Source of the DNA: JAKQDH01 sp029558835
GTDB lineage: Bacteria; Planctomycetota; Phycisphaerae; UBA1845
Length of the DNA: 64,000 bases
Reading direction: 5' to 3'
NCBI GenBank assembly: GCA_035356615.1
Contig: DAOQSN010000017.1
Location: forward strand, 1-64,000
Below, one piece after another: positions 58,101 to 64,000 of this stretch (positions within the stretch are counted from its first letter, which is position 1; each line of letters opens with the position of its first letter). The translations under genes were made by a program, and so were the position numbers. Below the pieces are notes generated by a model. The model did not search any database. It saw only the letters and a program-made list of their open reading frames with translations, and was not told where the DNA came from.

Positions 58101-58385
58101 CCCGGTTACCAGCCGCTCCGGCTGCGGTCCCGGGCTATCGGGGTCCGATGTAGTAGTCGCATAGACGTACCCGTTGGTCCCCGGCGTGCCCTTGGCCGGC
58201 AACCAGTCACAATCCTGGGCCAGCACGGTAGAGCCCTCGCCCACACCCACATCCGATGGTGCGTGGTACACCGGCGTGCCGGGGATCCCGCCCGTGCTGG
58301 CGTTCGCTGTAACGAAGAACCCGAAGGAAACCCAAACTAACACCGACCAACATGACACGTGTGTCTTGTGGAGAGATGTGCACAT
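55182..58385 (-). CDS. Secreted M14 zinc carboxypeptidase with TSP3-like, beta-helix and Cys-rich modules
   Basis: 1067 aa. Residues 1-97 (signal peptide and DCDWLPAKGTPGTNGYVYAT) match the N-terminus of the module-repeat protein at 60143, not a peptidase. From about 100 the M14 family begins. Zinc ligands are H259 and E262 (HGNE) and H358 (IDFHSAGY); catalytic E433 is in LTFELGY; the substrate region is DLNRNW. Ca-binding TSP3-like loops (DCNGNGVHDPFD, NENGIPDECDL, DTDGNGVPDECE) follow at 469-518. A parallel-beta-helix domain then begins (YVDAQATGAGHGLDWENACPQL, 523). It is interrupted at about 624-670 by the Cys-rich module CCRPHYGPGC ... CCSDYWGRWC before resuming as VLDGFVVTAGYG. The substrate is probably protein C-termini outside the cell. 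Confidence 0.9.
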   Translation of the reverse strand: MCTSLHKTHVSCWSVLVWVSFGFFVTANASTGGIPGTPVYHAPSDVGVGEGSTVLAQDCDWLPAKGTPGTNGYVYATTTSDPDSPGPQPERLVTGAPAYGAAKLLTPTHPVGYEGYQLVRIEVAGEAQLQTLLALDAAARDLEIWSEVVRVGPVEARVSPAHRRALEAAGLRYEVLIEDLQEHYNTIYGVGGPESRGFFDVYRTYDEHVAFLNNLAATYPNLAQMVNIGTSVQGRTMWAIRITGPGENKPGAMYHGAQHGNEIMGACVVAYAAEYLLTQYGQIPEITELVDEVEWYLLPIMNPDGYVQGNRYNANGYDLNRNWGGPGCYPNPFSQPETAAMRDFFLAHPNVRAYIDFHSAGYMIMWPWGYTSAWCPDHWTFNDIAQELRARILVVRGTDYGHLGPIYSTIYPVQGGSVDYTYGVHGICALTFELGYAHLMPPDEILPTCQEIFPAMIYLAAWLPAWVQDCNGNGVHDPFDIAWGSSLDCNENGIPDECDLAEGSSPDTDGNGVPDECEVVRLYVDAQATGAGHGLDWENACPQLRRALAMASHLGNLVAEIWVAEGTYRPGTARDASFRLTSGVGLYGGFAGGEQELSQRDPYAHPTVLSGDLLENDAPNDSDCCRPHYGPGCHDDACEALVCAEDPSCCSDYWGRWCEELAFELCDGVCGGLEDNALTVVMAANCDETTVLDGFVVTAGYGCDEDGDSYYTPGLRIAGSAPTWSSSLLVANCTFTKNRSSCPAVAIVSGTTMSPSSFTHCAFTLNGGAPTSSDRRGGGALGARPLACSVVVNNCIFTGNWGIASPYSPIFCGDGRPVHLRADAVLANCTLVHNCTFPPNPGDEARGGAGLSYVGGPITNCILWGNRDSVGTDETAQIRDMQPNYSCVQGWTGNLGGVGNFGDDPLFVNALGPDGVAGSPDDDVHLLPLSPCIDTGDPTYDFSLEPEPDGGRINIGAYGNTPEAATRGWLYIEDYALVAQRRVGRTTFEYEMSVILSNRSDRDAPNVILELLAVPEDVTIISGAELTVAPVAAGATVTSVTNFVIQVDRTTPVSPLGFSWRVVQMGD

Positions 58386-58652
58386 TGGTGTTTCTCCGTA
58401 CCGCCGCTGGTTTCAACGAGGGCGTACTCCCGCCCGGGCCATCCAGCGGGGCCCTCAGGCCTCAGAAAAACCTGCGTCAGCGCGTCCTCGGTCCGGCCAC
58501 ACGGCCGACCGCCGTATTCCTTTGCTGTCCGCATCTGGTAGTGCTTCAGGCGGACGCGATCTTACGCGCGTCTGCTGTTTTTCTTCCGGGTTGCGGCGCT
58601 CGTTGGCCTGACGTACACGTACTCCCCCGCAGGCAACCCGCCCGAGGTCGGC
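58386..58652 (-). promoter_or_regulatory. Conserved 5' leader, copy 2
   Basis: About 267 nt, 5' to 3': GCCGACCTCGGGCGGG, GTACGTGTACGTCAG, CCGGAAGAAAAACAGC, hairpin GACGCG-CGTAAGAT-CGCGTC, hairpin CGGTCGGCC-GTGT-GGCCGGACCG, GAGGACGCGCTGACGC, AGGGCCCCGCTGGATGGCCC followed by GGGCGGG, then ATG at 58385. It aligns along its length with the leader at 60144. It begins 37 nt after the stop of the upstream gene. Confidence 0.75.
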
Positions 58653-58688
58653 GTACCGGGACGGCAGTGGCGCGCGCCGCCGTCCGAG

Positions 58689-60143
58689 TTAATCATCTCT
58701 GTCGGCAACACGACCGGTGTCGACAGGCACCGCCTGCGCGGGGCGGACAATCGGCGGGACGAAGTCCCGGCCGTTGGTGTCGACGTAGCACTGCAGCCAG
58801 CGGCCATAGTCGAAGAGAGTGATGCAGCCGTCGCCGTCGAAGTCAGCCTCAAAGAGGAAGCCGGGTTCGCCCGTGCAGGTGCCGAACGCGCTGACGAGAA
58901 TCCAGAAGTCGTCTTCGTCCACGTCGCCGTCGGCGTCGAGGTCGCACGTGACATCGCAAGCCCAGCGCGCCCAGTAGCACGAGACGTACCCGCCGGCGGT
59001 CGTGAAGTAGCCCCCGGCGATGAGCTCGCCGTTGTGCACCGTCAGGTCCAGTACCCAGTTGTTCATGCCCAACCCCAGCGGCTGCCAGGCGCCGCCGTTC
59101 CAGCGGGCAATTCTGCTGCACGTGACGCCGCCGGCGTTCCCGAACACGCCCCCCGCGATCAACTCGCCGTTGTAGACGGTCAGGGCAAGCACGTGGTCGT
59201 TCATTTCCCCCCCCACTGGCTGCCAGGCGCTGCCGTTCCAACGAGCGATCATCCTGCACTGCTCGCCGCCGGCGGTCGAGAACCCGCCGCCCACGATCAG
59301 CTCGCCATTGTAGACCGACAGCGCGGATACGTGTGGGTTAGCACCGGCAATCCCTGACCCCAGTGGCTCCCAGGCGCTGCCGTTCCAGCGGGCAATGTAG
59401 TTGCACGTGACGCCGCCGGCGGTCGTGAAATTGCCCCCGGCGATGAGCTCGCCATTGTAGACCGTCAGGGCGTACACCCCGCTGTTCATCCCCGACCCCA
59501 GCGGCTGCCACGCACCGCCATTCCAGCGGGCGATCCTGTTGCACGTCACGCCGCCGGCGGTCGTGAAGTAGCCCCCTGCAGTCAGTTCGCCGTTGCAGAC
59601 CACCAAGGCGCATACGGCGTTGTTCATCCCGGACCCCAGCGGCTGCCACGCACTGCCGTTCCAGCGGGCAATGTAGTTGCACGTGACGCCGCCAGCGGTC
59701 GTGAACAGGCCCCCCGCGATCAGCTCGCCGTTGTAGGCTGTCAGGGCGTACACCCGCGGGTAGTCAGCACCGCTCATACCCGACCCCAGTGGGTGCCAGG
59801 CGCTGCCGTCCCACGCCGCGATCTTGTTTGCGAAGATGTCGCCCGCAACTGTGAAGTCCCCCCCGACAACAAGCAGTTCGGCCTGCGGCCCGGGCCCATC
59901 GGGGTCCCACGTAGTGACAGCGCATGCAGGCGCATTGGTCCCCACGCTCTCGCCCGGCAACCAGTCACAGTCCTGGGCCAGCACGCCAAGGGCCTCGCCC
60001 GCACTCACATCCGATGGCGCATGGTACGCCGGCGTGCCGGGAATTCTGCCCGCCCCGGCGTTCGTTGCGGCAAGGAATCCGAAGAAGACCCAACCGGACA
60101 GCAACCTATACGACACGTGAGTATTTTGGGGAGATGTGTACAT
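58689..60143 (-). CDS. Secreted module-repeat protein with dockerin-like C-terminus
   Basis: 484 aa, a shorter paralog of the 17594-19924 protein. Signal peptide NTHVSYRLLSGWVFFGFLA then ATNAGAG, and a linker (PGTPAYHAPSDVSAGEALGV). About seven modules of 45-50 residues follow, of the form IARWNGSAWQPLGSGM ... ALTVYNGELIAGGxFTTAGGV. At DNA level some modules are nearly the same as those of the 17.6-kb gene, so exchange between them is likely. The end is CDLDADGDVDEDDFWILVSAFG ... DFDGDGCITLFDYGRWL, a Ca-binding pair of dockerin type. Extracellular or surface structural role inferred. It carries the long conserved leader shared with the peptidase gene directly downstream. Confidence 0.88.
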   Translation of the reverse strand: MYTSPQNTHVSYRLLSGWVFFGFLAATNAGAGRIPGTPAYHAPSDVSAGEALGVLAQDCDWLPGESVGTNAPACAVTTWDPDGPGPQAELLVVGGDFTVAGDIFANKIAAWDGSAWHPLGSGMSGADYPRVYALTAYNGELIAGGLFTTAGGVTCNYIARWNGSAWQPLGSGMNNAVCALVVCNGELTAGGYFTTAGGVTCNRIARWNGGAWQPLGSGMNSGVYALTVYNGELIAGGNFTTAGGVTCNYIARWNGSAWEPLGSGIAGANPHVSALSVYNGELIVGGGFSTAGGEQCRMIARWNGSAWQPVGGEMNDHVLALTVYNGELIAGGVFGNAGGVTCSRIARWNGGAWQPLGLGMNNWVLDLTVHNGELIAGGYFTTAGGYVSCYWARWACDVTCDLDADGDVDEDDFWILVSAFGTCTGEPGFLFEADFDGDGCITLFDYGRWLQCYVDTNGRDFVPPIVRPAQAVPVDTGRVADRDD

Positions 60144-60420
60144 CGGGAGTCCTCCCTACCGGCCCTGGTTCTGTGAGCGGTCTGGACCTGCCCGGGCCAT
60201 CAGGCGGGGCCCTTTGTCCTCAGAGGGAAGGGCGTCAACGCGCCCTCAGGCCGGGCACCGCAGCCGGCCGGCGCGATTCTCCTGGTCGCGTCACCTGACA
60301 GTGCCTCGGGGACACGCGATCTTACGCGCGTCGGCCGTTTTTTTTCTTTTTTCCGGATTGCGGGGCCTTCTGGTCTGACGCACACGCACCCCCCGCGGGT
60401 GACCCACTTGAGGTCGGCCT
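60144..60420 (-). promoter_or_regulatory. Conserved 5' leader, copy 1
   Basis: About 277 nt, similar to the leader at 58386 throughout: GCCGACCTCAAGTGGG, GTGCGTGTGCGTCAG, an A-rich CCGGAAAAAAGAAAAAAAAC, hairpin GACGCG-CGTAAGAT-CGCGTG, hairpin GGCCGG-CTGCGGTGC-CCGGCC, GAGGGCGCGTTGACGC, AGGGCCCCGCCTGATGGCCC followed by GGGCAGG, and GGGAGGACT before ATG. The central hairpin keeps pairing although its bases differ between copies. Confidence 0.75.
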
Positions 60421-60781
60421 GCCGGTGAGCGCCCCCAGCGTCCTCCGCAGGCGAGGTTCTGTTCCCTTTCCACGTCGGTTTCGCTGGGGGCATGACGGTA
60501 CTCCTTTTTCGCAAGAGGCCTCGCTCGATCCAGTCCCCCCTCAGATTGGACACCGCCGACCTGGCTTCGACGGGGACATCGCCGGCCTTCCGTGCCTGAC
60601 CGGCCGCTTTCTGCGGGGCCCGGTTGCTCTTTGCGCCTAGCCGGTCGGCCTTTGCGCGCGACCGGCCGCTTTCGGCGCCTGACCGGCCGTCGCTTCATTG
60701 CCCCGGGTTTCGGGGTGGACCACGGCCTGTGCTCATAGAGACAAGCGTAGGCGGCGGGCCGAACTCACGTGGATTTCGTCG

Positions 60782-60898
60782 AGAGCGCCTAACAAAACCC
60801 CTCTCCCCTTTTGGGGGAGAGGGTAGGGTGAGGGGGGGATGCCCCGGCGCTTCGACCCTCCCCCGACCCCTCCCTGGCAGGGAGGAGGGTTGCGTTAG
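60782..60898. mobile_element. Second copy of the palindromic element, right end degraded
   Basis: AGAGCGCCTAACA (60782-60794), CCCCTCTCC-CCTTTT-GGGGGAGAGGG with TAGGGTGAGGGG, and CCCCTCCCTGGCAGGGAGG. The right terminal repeat has decayed to TTGCGTTAGTGACT and overlaps the 3' end (stop codon) of the caspase-like gene. From 60421 to 60781 I see no gene, only short CCGGCC-rich dyads (60590-60690). Confidence 0.7.
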
Positions 60899-63800
60899 TG
60901 ACTTTGAGAATCGGGAGGCTGGAACCAGCCGTCGAGGGAGTACGACTTGCCGCGGGAGCCGTCCTTGGCCGGGTCCTGGGGGTCGAACGCCGGCGTCTGC
61001 CATTCGCTGCCCAGGCCGTCGCCGTTGTCGTCCATCAACGAGTGCTCGCCGGCGGCCTGGGATTTCGCGGCGACCCACGCGTAGGCTTCCGTCATGGAGA
61101 TATGGCCGTCGCCGTTAGTATCACTACGGTCGTCGGCTGTGCCACCCCGCAGCGCCTCCCGCCACTGGCCGGCCCAGCCCCAGGAGTTGCCGTGCGTGGC
61201 ATCCTGCGAGGTGATCGTAATGACGCCCTCGCGCGAGAGATCGTCGATCACCGCGCCGCTGAAGCACGGGTTGTAGGCCCCGATGATCTGCCGGGCCGTG
61301 ATCGCCTTCGTTAGCTCGCCCAGCTCCGCGTGCGTGATGTTGCCGTCATAGGTCTGGAAGTCATTCGCCCCGCCGTGATCGACCCAGTAGACGTACAGCA
61401 GATCGTCCGCGGTGCACTTCTCGCGTGCCCAGCGGTAGGCGGCCCGGATGTTCTCCGTCGTACTCTCGGCGTCCACGGCCTCGGGATGCTCCGCGGCCTT
61501 CGGTCCATACGAGAGGAAGTAGATGTTCTCGTCGCTGAACCCGCGCGCCTTCAGTTCCTCGTACATGCCGAAGGTGTCGTTCCAGTACCAGCCGTAATGC
61601 TTGGTGTCCGCAGGAGCGTGCCCGCCCATCACGATGATGGCGTAGCGCTGCCCGTAACCCCGCCACCCGGCGGTGCCGATCAAGTCTTCCGCTTCCTTGA
61701 GGAACCCCTGCGCCTCCTCATCCTGGGCGTACTTCGGGTCCTGCATAAGCTGACGCAACTGCTCAAGCTCCGCCTGGGCTTGCTCAAGGTGCCCGAGGCG
61801 ATAATGCGCCATCGCCAGAAAGGCGACATCCGCCGGGTACCTGTCGCCGTTTGCAGAGTTGATTTCGTCTGCACGAATCAACGTGGACAAGGTATCCGCG
61901 TATCTGCCCACGCGGTACTGAGCGACGCCCAGCGTTCTACGATATACCCCGCTTTTCGGATCGAAACGGCAGAGGCTTAGAGCTGCGTCCAACTGCGGTT
62001 CGAAGTCAGCCATTACCCGAGGACGCTCTTCCCGCAAAGGCGACCCTTGCGGGAGACTGGGCGTCCATCTGCTCCGCTCGCCACCTGAGAGTTCCAACCA
62101 GACGCTGTCGTTGGTCTCTTCCATTTCGTGAGAGTGATCCTGGGTTAGCAGCAGGGCGCGTTCGCGCACAGAGTCGCTCAGCGAGTCATCGCTCTGTATG
62201 TAGTGAATCGCTTCGTCCACCGTGTCCACGTGGCGAAATGCGGCGTCAACTACGTCCTGCGCGCCCTGTTTGATTTCCGGACGGCGCTGTTTGGCGTCAG
62301 CCCAGCGCATGAAGGCTGCAGCTTGCCGCGTCGTTGCTGCTTGCCACACGCGTGTGCAGCCGCACCCAACGGACAGCAGTTGATTCCCACTTGGCCCGAA
62401 GGTCAGCCCCGCCGCGAAGAAATCACCTTTTTCAAGGGTCAGAAGCTCAAGCCCACTGGTCACTTCATAGAGACGGATTCCACCTTCACCACGTCGTCTT
62501 CCACAGGCAACCCGCTTCCCGTCCGGGCTGATTGCAACATATGAATCGCCGAGCGCCGGCAAATGCCTGTCAAGAGTAGCTAGGGCTTCTCCTGTGGCCG
62601 CGCTCCAGGTTGCGATAGTCCCGTCTGAACCGACGCCCATGATCACATCGCCGCCTCCGACAAAAGCAACAGCGAGCATTGTCTGATCACCCGTCCGGGA
62701 CAGAAGTGTTTCACCGCTGCTTGCGTCGCAGACCTCTATGCACGGACCGCTCGCCCATGCGACGTCCCGCCCGTCGGGGCTCAAAGCGAAAGACCGGATC
62801 TCGGCGGGACACGGCACGGATGAAATCACTTGCGCGGACGTAATGTCCCAAATGCGGATCACGGCGGGTGATTCGGTTGTCGACGGCTCCTGAGAGGCAG
62901 ACGGATCCGCGGGGTATACTGTGCGCACCTCTGGATCGCGCGGTGAACCAACCACGATACTCTTCGAGCCGTCGGCGAAGGTGGTCTCACGACGCGCGCG
63001 CGAAGCCAGGGCTAGCACGCGGCCACGCTGGTCGAAGCCCAAGAAGTCGGCCCCGAAGCCGAGTACGGCGACTTCCTGATGGGACCGTGCATCCCATAGG
63101 CATGTCGTGCCGGCCTCAGCGTCAGACGCGGCAATCCATCGGCCATCGGGACTCCACGCGGCACGTTCGCAGGGAAGGTAATACGCCAGCGAGCCAGAGC
63201 TCAAGCTGATCGCGCCGCGTTCAAGGGGCGATGCCGTCGCCGGGCATCCCGACAACGTTGTGACTTCGCAGTTCAATACCGTATCCCAGATTGTCATCGC
63301 GTTGGTGACAGGTTCCCGCAGCACTAAGTGCACACCATCCGGACTTAGCGCGAATCCACCGTAGCCCCTGGAACCGTGGATGTCCAACTTGGGGGCATGC
63401 TCAGTTTCCCACACCTTAATTGTTTTGTCCGTAGCAAGCGAAGTAACTTTTGTCCCGTTCTGGCCGAATGCCAAAGCCCGGACAGTCCCCAAATGTCCAC
63501 GCAGTGTATGCAACTCCTGGCCCGTGCTCGCGTCCCAGACGTGTATGCTGCCATCACGGCTACCTGTGGCAACTCGAGTGTCGTCTGGCGAGAAAGCCGC
63601 AGCCGTCATTGTGCCAGGGGTGACAAGACGTGTCGATTCCTCTCCGGTTCGCGCATCCTGTATTGGGTATTCCTCATTATCCACAGGGTCATATGGAAAT
63701 GTCTGCATGAAGCGATTCCCGCTGCAGGTCAACACGATCCTCTCGACCAGGATGTCGTCGGGGGTTGTCGCCATGCGCTCATTCGGTTCGGTCCGAATCA

Positions 63801-64000
63801 CAAACAGCTTATTGTCGCGGTGCGCGAGTGGCTGTCTGTGGTCGAGACCTGACAACACATCTTGGAACGCGGCGCGGTCATCCAGCAAGTGTTCCAGCTC
63901 CTGGTTCGTGGGCAAGTCCCAGACCTTAAGTAGTCGCCTCATCGGTCCTGGCTCCGGGCCGCAAGCCCAGACGCCAATGAGCTGGCGACCATCGCCAGAG
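60895..64000 (-). CDS. WD40 / TPR / caspase-like protein, 5' end outside the window
   Basis: At least 1035 aa. The frame stays open to the window edge, and the residues before the first internal ATG (SGDGRQLIGVWACGPEPG) read as a WD40 blade, so the gene starts beyond 64000. WD40 repeats (TAAAFSPDDTRVATGSRDGSIHVWDASTGQELHTLRGH, AVAFVGGGDVIMGVGSDGTIATWSAATGEALATL) fill the first 560 residues. A helical part with TPR character follows (LGVAQYRVGRYADTLSTLIRADEIN, AYRLGHLEQAQAELEQLRQ). The C-terminal domain is caspase/legumain-like: RYAIIVMGGHAP, then catalytic His in YVYWVDHGGANDF and Cys in GAYNPCFSGAVIDDL. Two Ca-binding loops (DTNGDGHISMTEA, DDNGDGLGSEW) lie in the protease domain. No signal peptide can be judged. 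A calcium-dependent regulated protease with a sensing propeller is likely; the substrate is unknown. Confidence 0.88.
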   Translation of the reverse strand, partial: SGDGRQLIGVWACGPEPGPMRRLLKVWDLPTNQELEHLLDDRAAFQDVLSGLDHRQPLAHRDNKLFVIRTEPNERMATTPDDILVERIVLTCSGNRFMQTFPYDPVDNEEYPIQDARTGEESTRLVTPGTMTAAAFSPDDTRVATGSRDGSIHVWDASTGQELHTLRGHLGTVRALAFGQNGTKVTSLATDKTIKVWETEHAPKLDIHGSRGYGGFALSPDGVHLVLREPVTNAMTIWDTVLNCEVTTLSGCPATASPLERGAISLSSGSLAYYLPCERAAWSPDGRWIAASDAEAGTTCLWDARSHQEVAVLGFGADFLGFDQRGRVLALASRARRETTFADGSKSIVVGSPRDPEVRTVYPADPSASQEPSTTESPAVIRIWDITSAQVISSVPCPAEIRSFALSPDGRDVAWASGPCIEVCDASSGETLLSRTGDQTMLAVAFVGGGDVIMGVGSDGTIATWSAATGEALATLDRHLPALGDSYVAISPDGKRVACGRRRGEGGIRLYEVTSGLELLTLEKGDFFAAGLTFGPSGNQLLSVGCGCTRVWQAATTRQAAAFMRWADAKQRRPEIKQGAQDVVDAAFRHVDTVDEAIHYIQSDDSLSDSVRERALLLTQDHSHEMEETNDSVWLELSGGERSRWTPSLPQGSPLREERPRVMADFEPQLDAALSLCRFDPKSGVYRRTLGVAQYRVGRYADTLSTLIRADEINSANGDRYPADVAFLAMAHYRLGHLEQAQAELEQLRQLMQDPKYAQDEEAQGFLKEAEDLIGTAGWRGYGQRYAIIVMGGHAPADTKHYGWYWNDTFGMYEELKARGFSDENIYFLSYGPKAAEHPEAVDAESTTENIRAAYRWAREKCTADDLLYVYWVDHGGANDFQTYDGNITHAELGELTKAITARQIIGAYNPCFSGAVIDDLSREGVITITSQDATHGNSWGWAGQWREALRGGTADDRSDTNGDGHISMTEAYAWVAAKSQAAGEHSLMDDNGDGLGSEWQTPAFDPQDPAKDGSRGKSYSLDGWFQPPDSQSH

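Overview
The window is a GC-rich (roughly two-thirds G+C by eye) piece of a bacterial chromosome. It most likely comes from a member of the Planctomycetota, probably of the Phycisphaerae type. The case rests on several lineage-typical features: two PEP-CTERM exported proteins, large secreted proteins built from RWDGSAW-type modules ending in dockerin-like Ca-binding pairs, a secreted Cys-rich module, a CPxCGYNL zinc-ribbon membrane protein, a PPi-type phosphofructokinase, a GlmU-like sugar nucleotidyltransferase, and a WD40-TPR-caspase-like protein. A run of 100 N at 21328-21427 shows that the sequence is a scaffold, probably a metagenome-assembled genome.

Layout. 0.3-3.4 kb: secreted proteins, one carrying a palindromic repeat inside its signal-peptide region and one split by a frameshift. 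4-7 kb: PPi-phosphofructokinase and a GlmU-like enzyme, convergent. 7.2-10.4 kb: a large adenine DNA methyltransferase coupled to a PIN nuclease. 10.6-17 kb: a possible small RNA unit, trpA, a membrane protein, a PH-domain protein overlapping hpt, and nadA. 17.5-20 kb: a 776-aa secreted module-repeat protein flanked by matching repeat blocks. 20.8-27.3 kb: a PGPGW-type membrane protein, a tandem array that holds the scaffold gap, a Tat-exported oxidoreductase, a HEAT-repeat lipoprotein and a guanine-deaminase-like protein. 27.8-32.7 kb: etfB, etfA and an acyl-CoA dehydrogenase, with an MNT/HEPN pair and a small palindromic element between them. 32.8-46.9 kb: PEP-CTERM protein, trpG/pabA, hemW, a large MscS channel, two membrane proteins, and a selenium-binding-protein/TPR operon. 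47.2-54.3 kb: glutamate dehydrogenase and two adjacent PEP/pyruvate-binding paralogs, the second fused to a GAF-like and a nucleotidyltransferase domain. 54.4-64 kb, all on the minus strand: a cluster of secreted proteins sharing one conserved 5' leader and signal peptide (three copies, one a remnant), a PEP-CTERM protein, and the 3' part of a WD40-TPR-caspase-like gene that runs off the window.

The metabolic genes are mostly scattered singletons (trpA, trpG, nadA, hpt). Clear functional groups are ETF with acyl-CoA dehydrogenase (fatty-acyl oxidation electron transfer), the methyltransferase/PIN pair (candidate defence or addiction module), MNT/HEPN, SBP56/TPR, and the leader-sharing secreted-protein cluster. 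Nearly every intergenic space longer than 150 bp is filled with short dyad-symmetric repeats of several families. Some of these have moved into coding regions, signal peptides, ribosome-binding regions or start codons. I recognised no rRNA, tRNA or CRISPR array.
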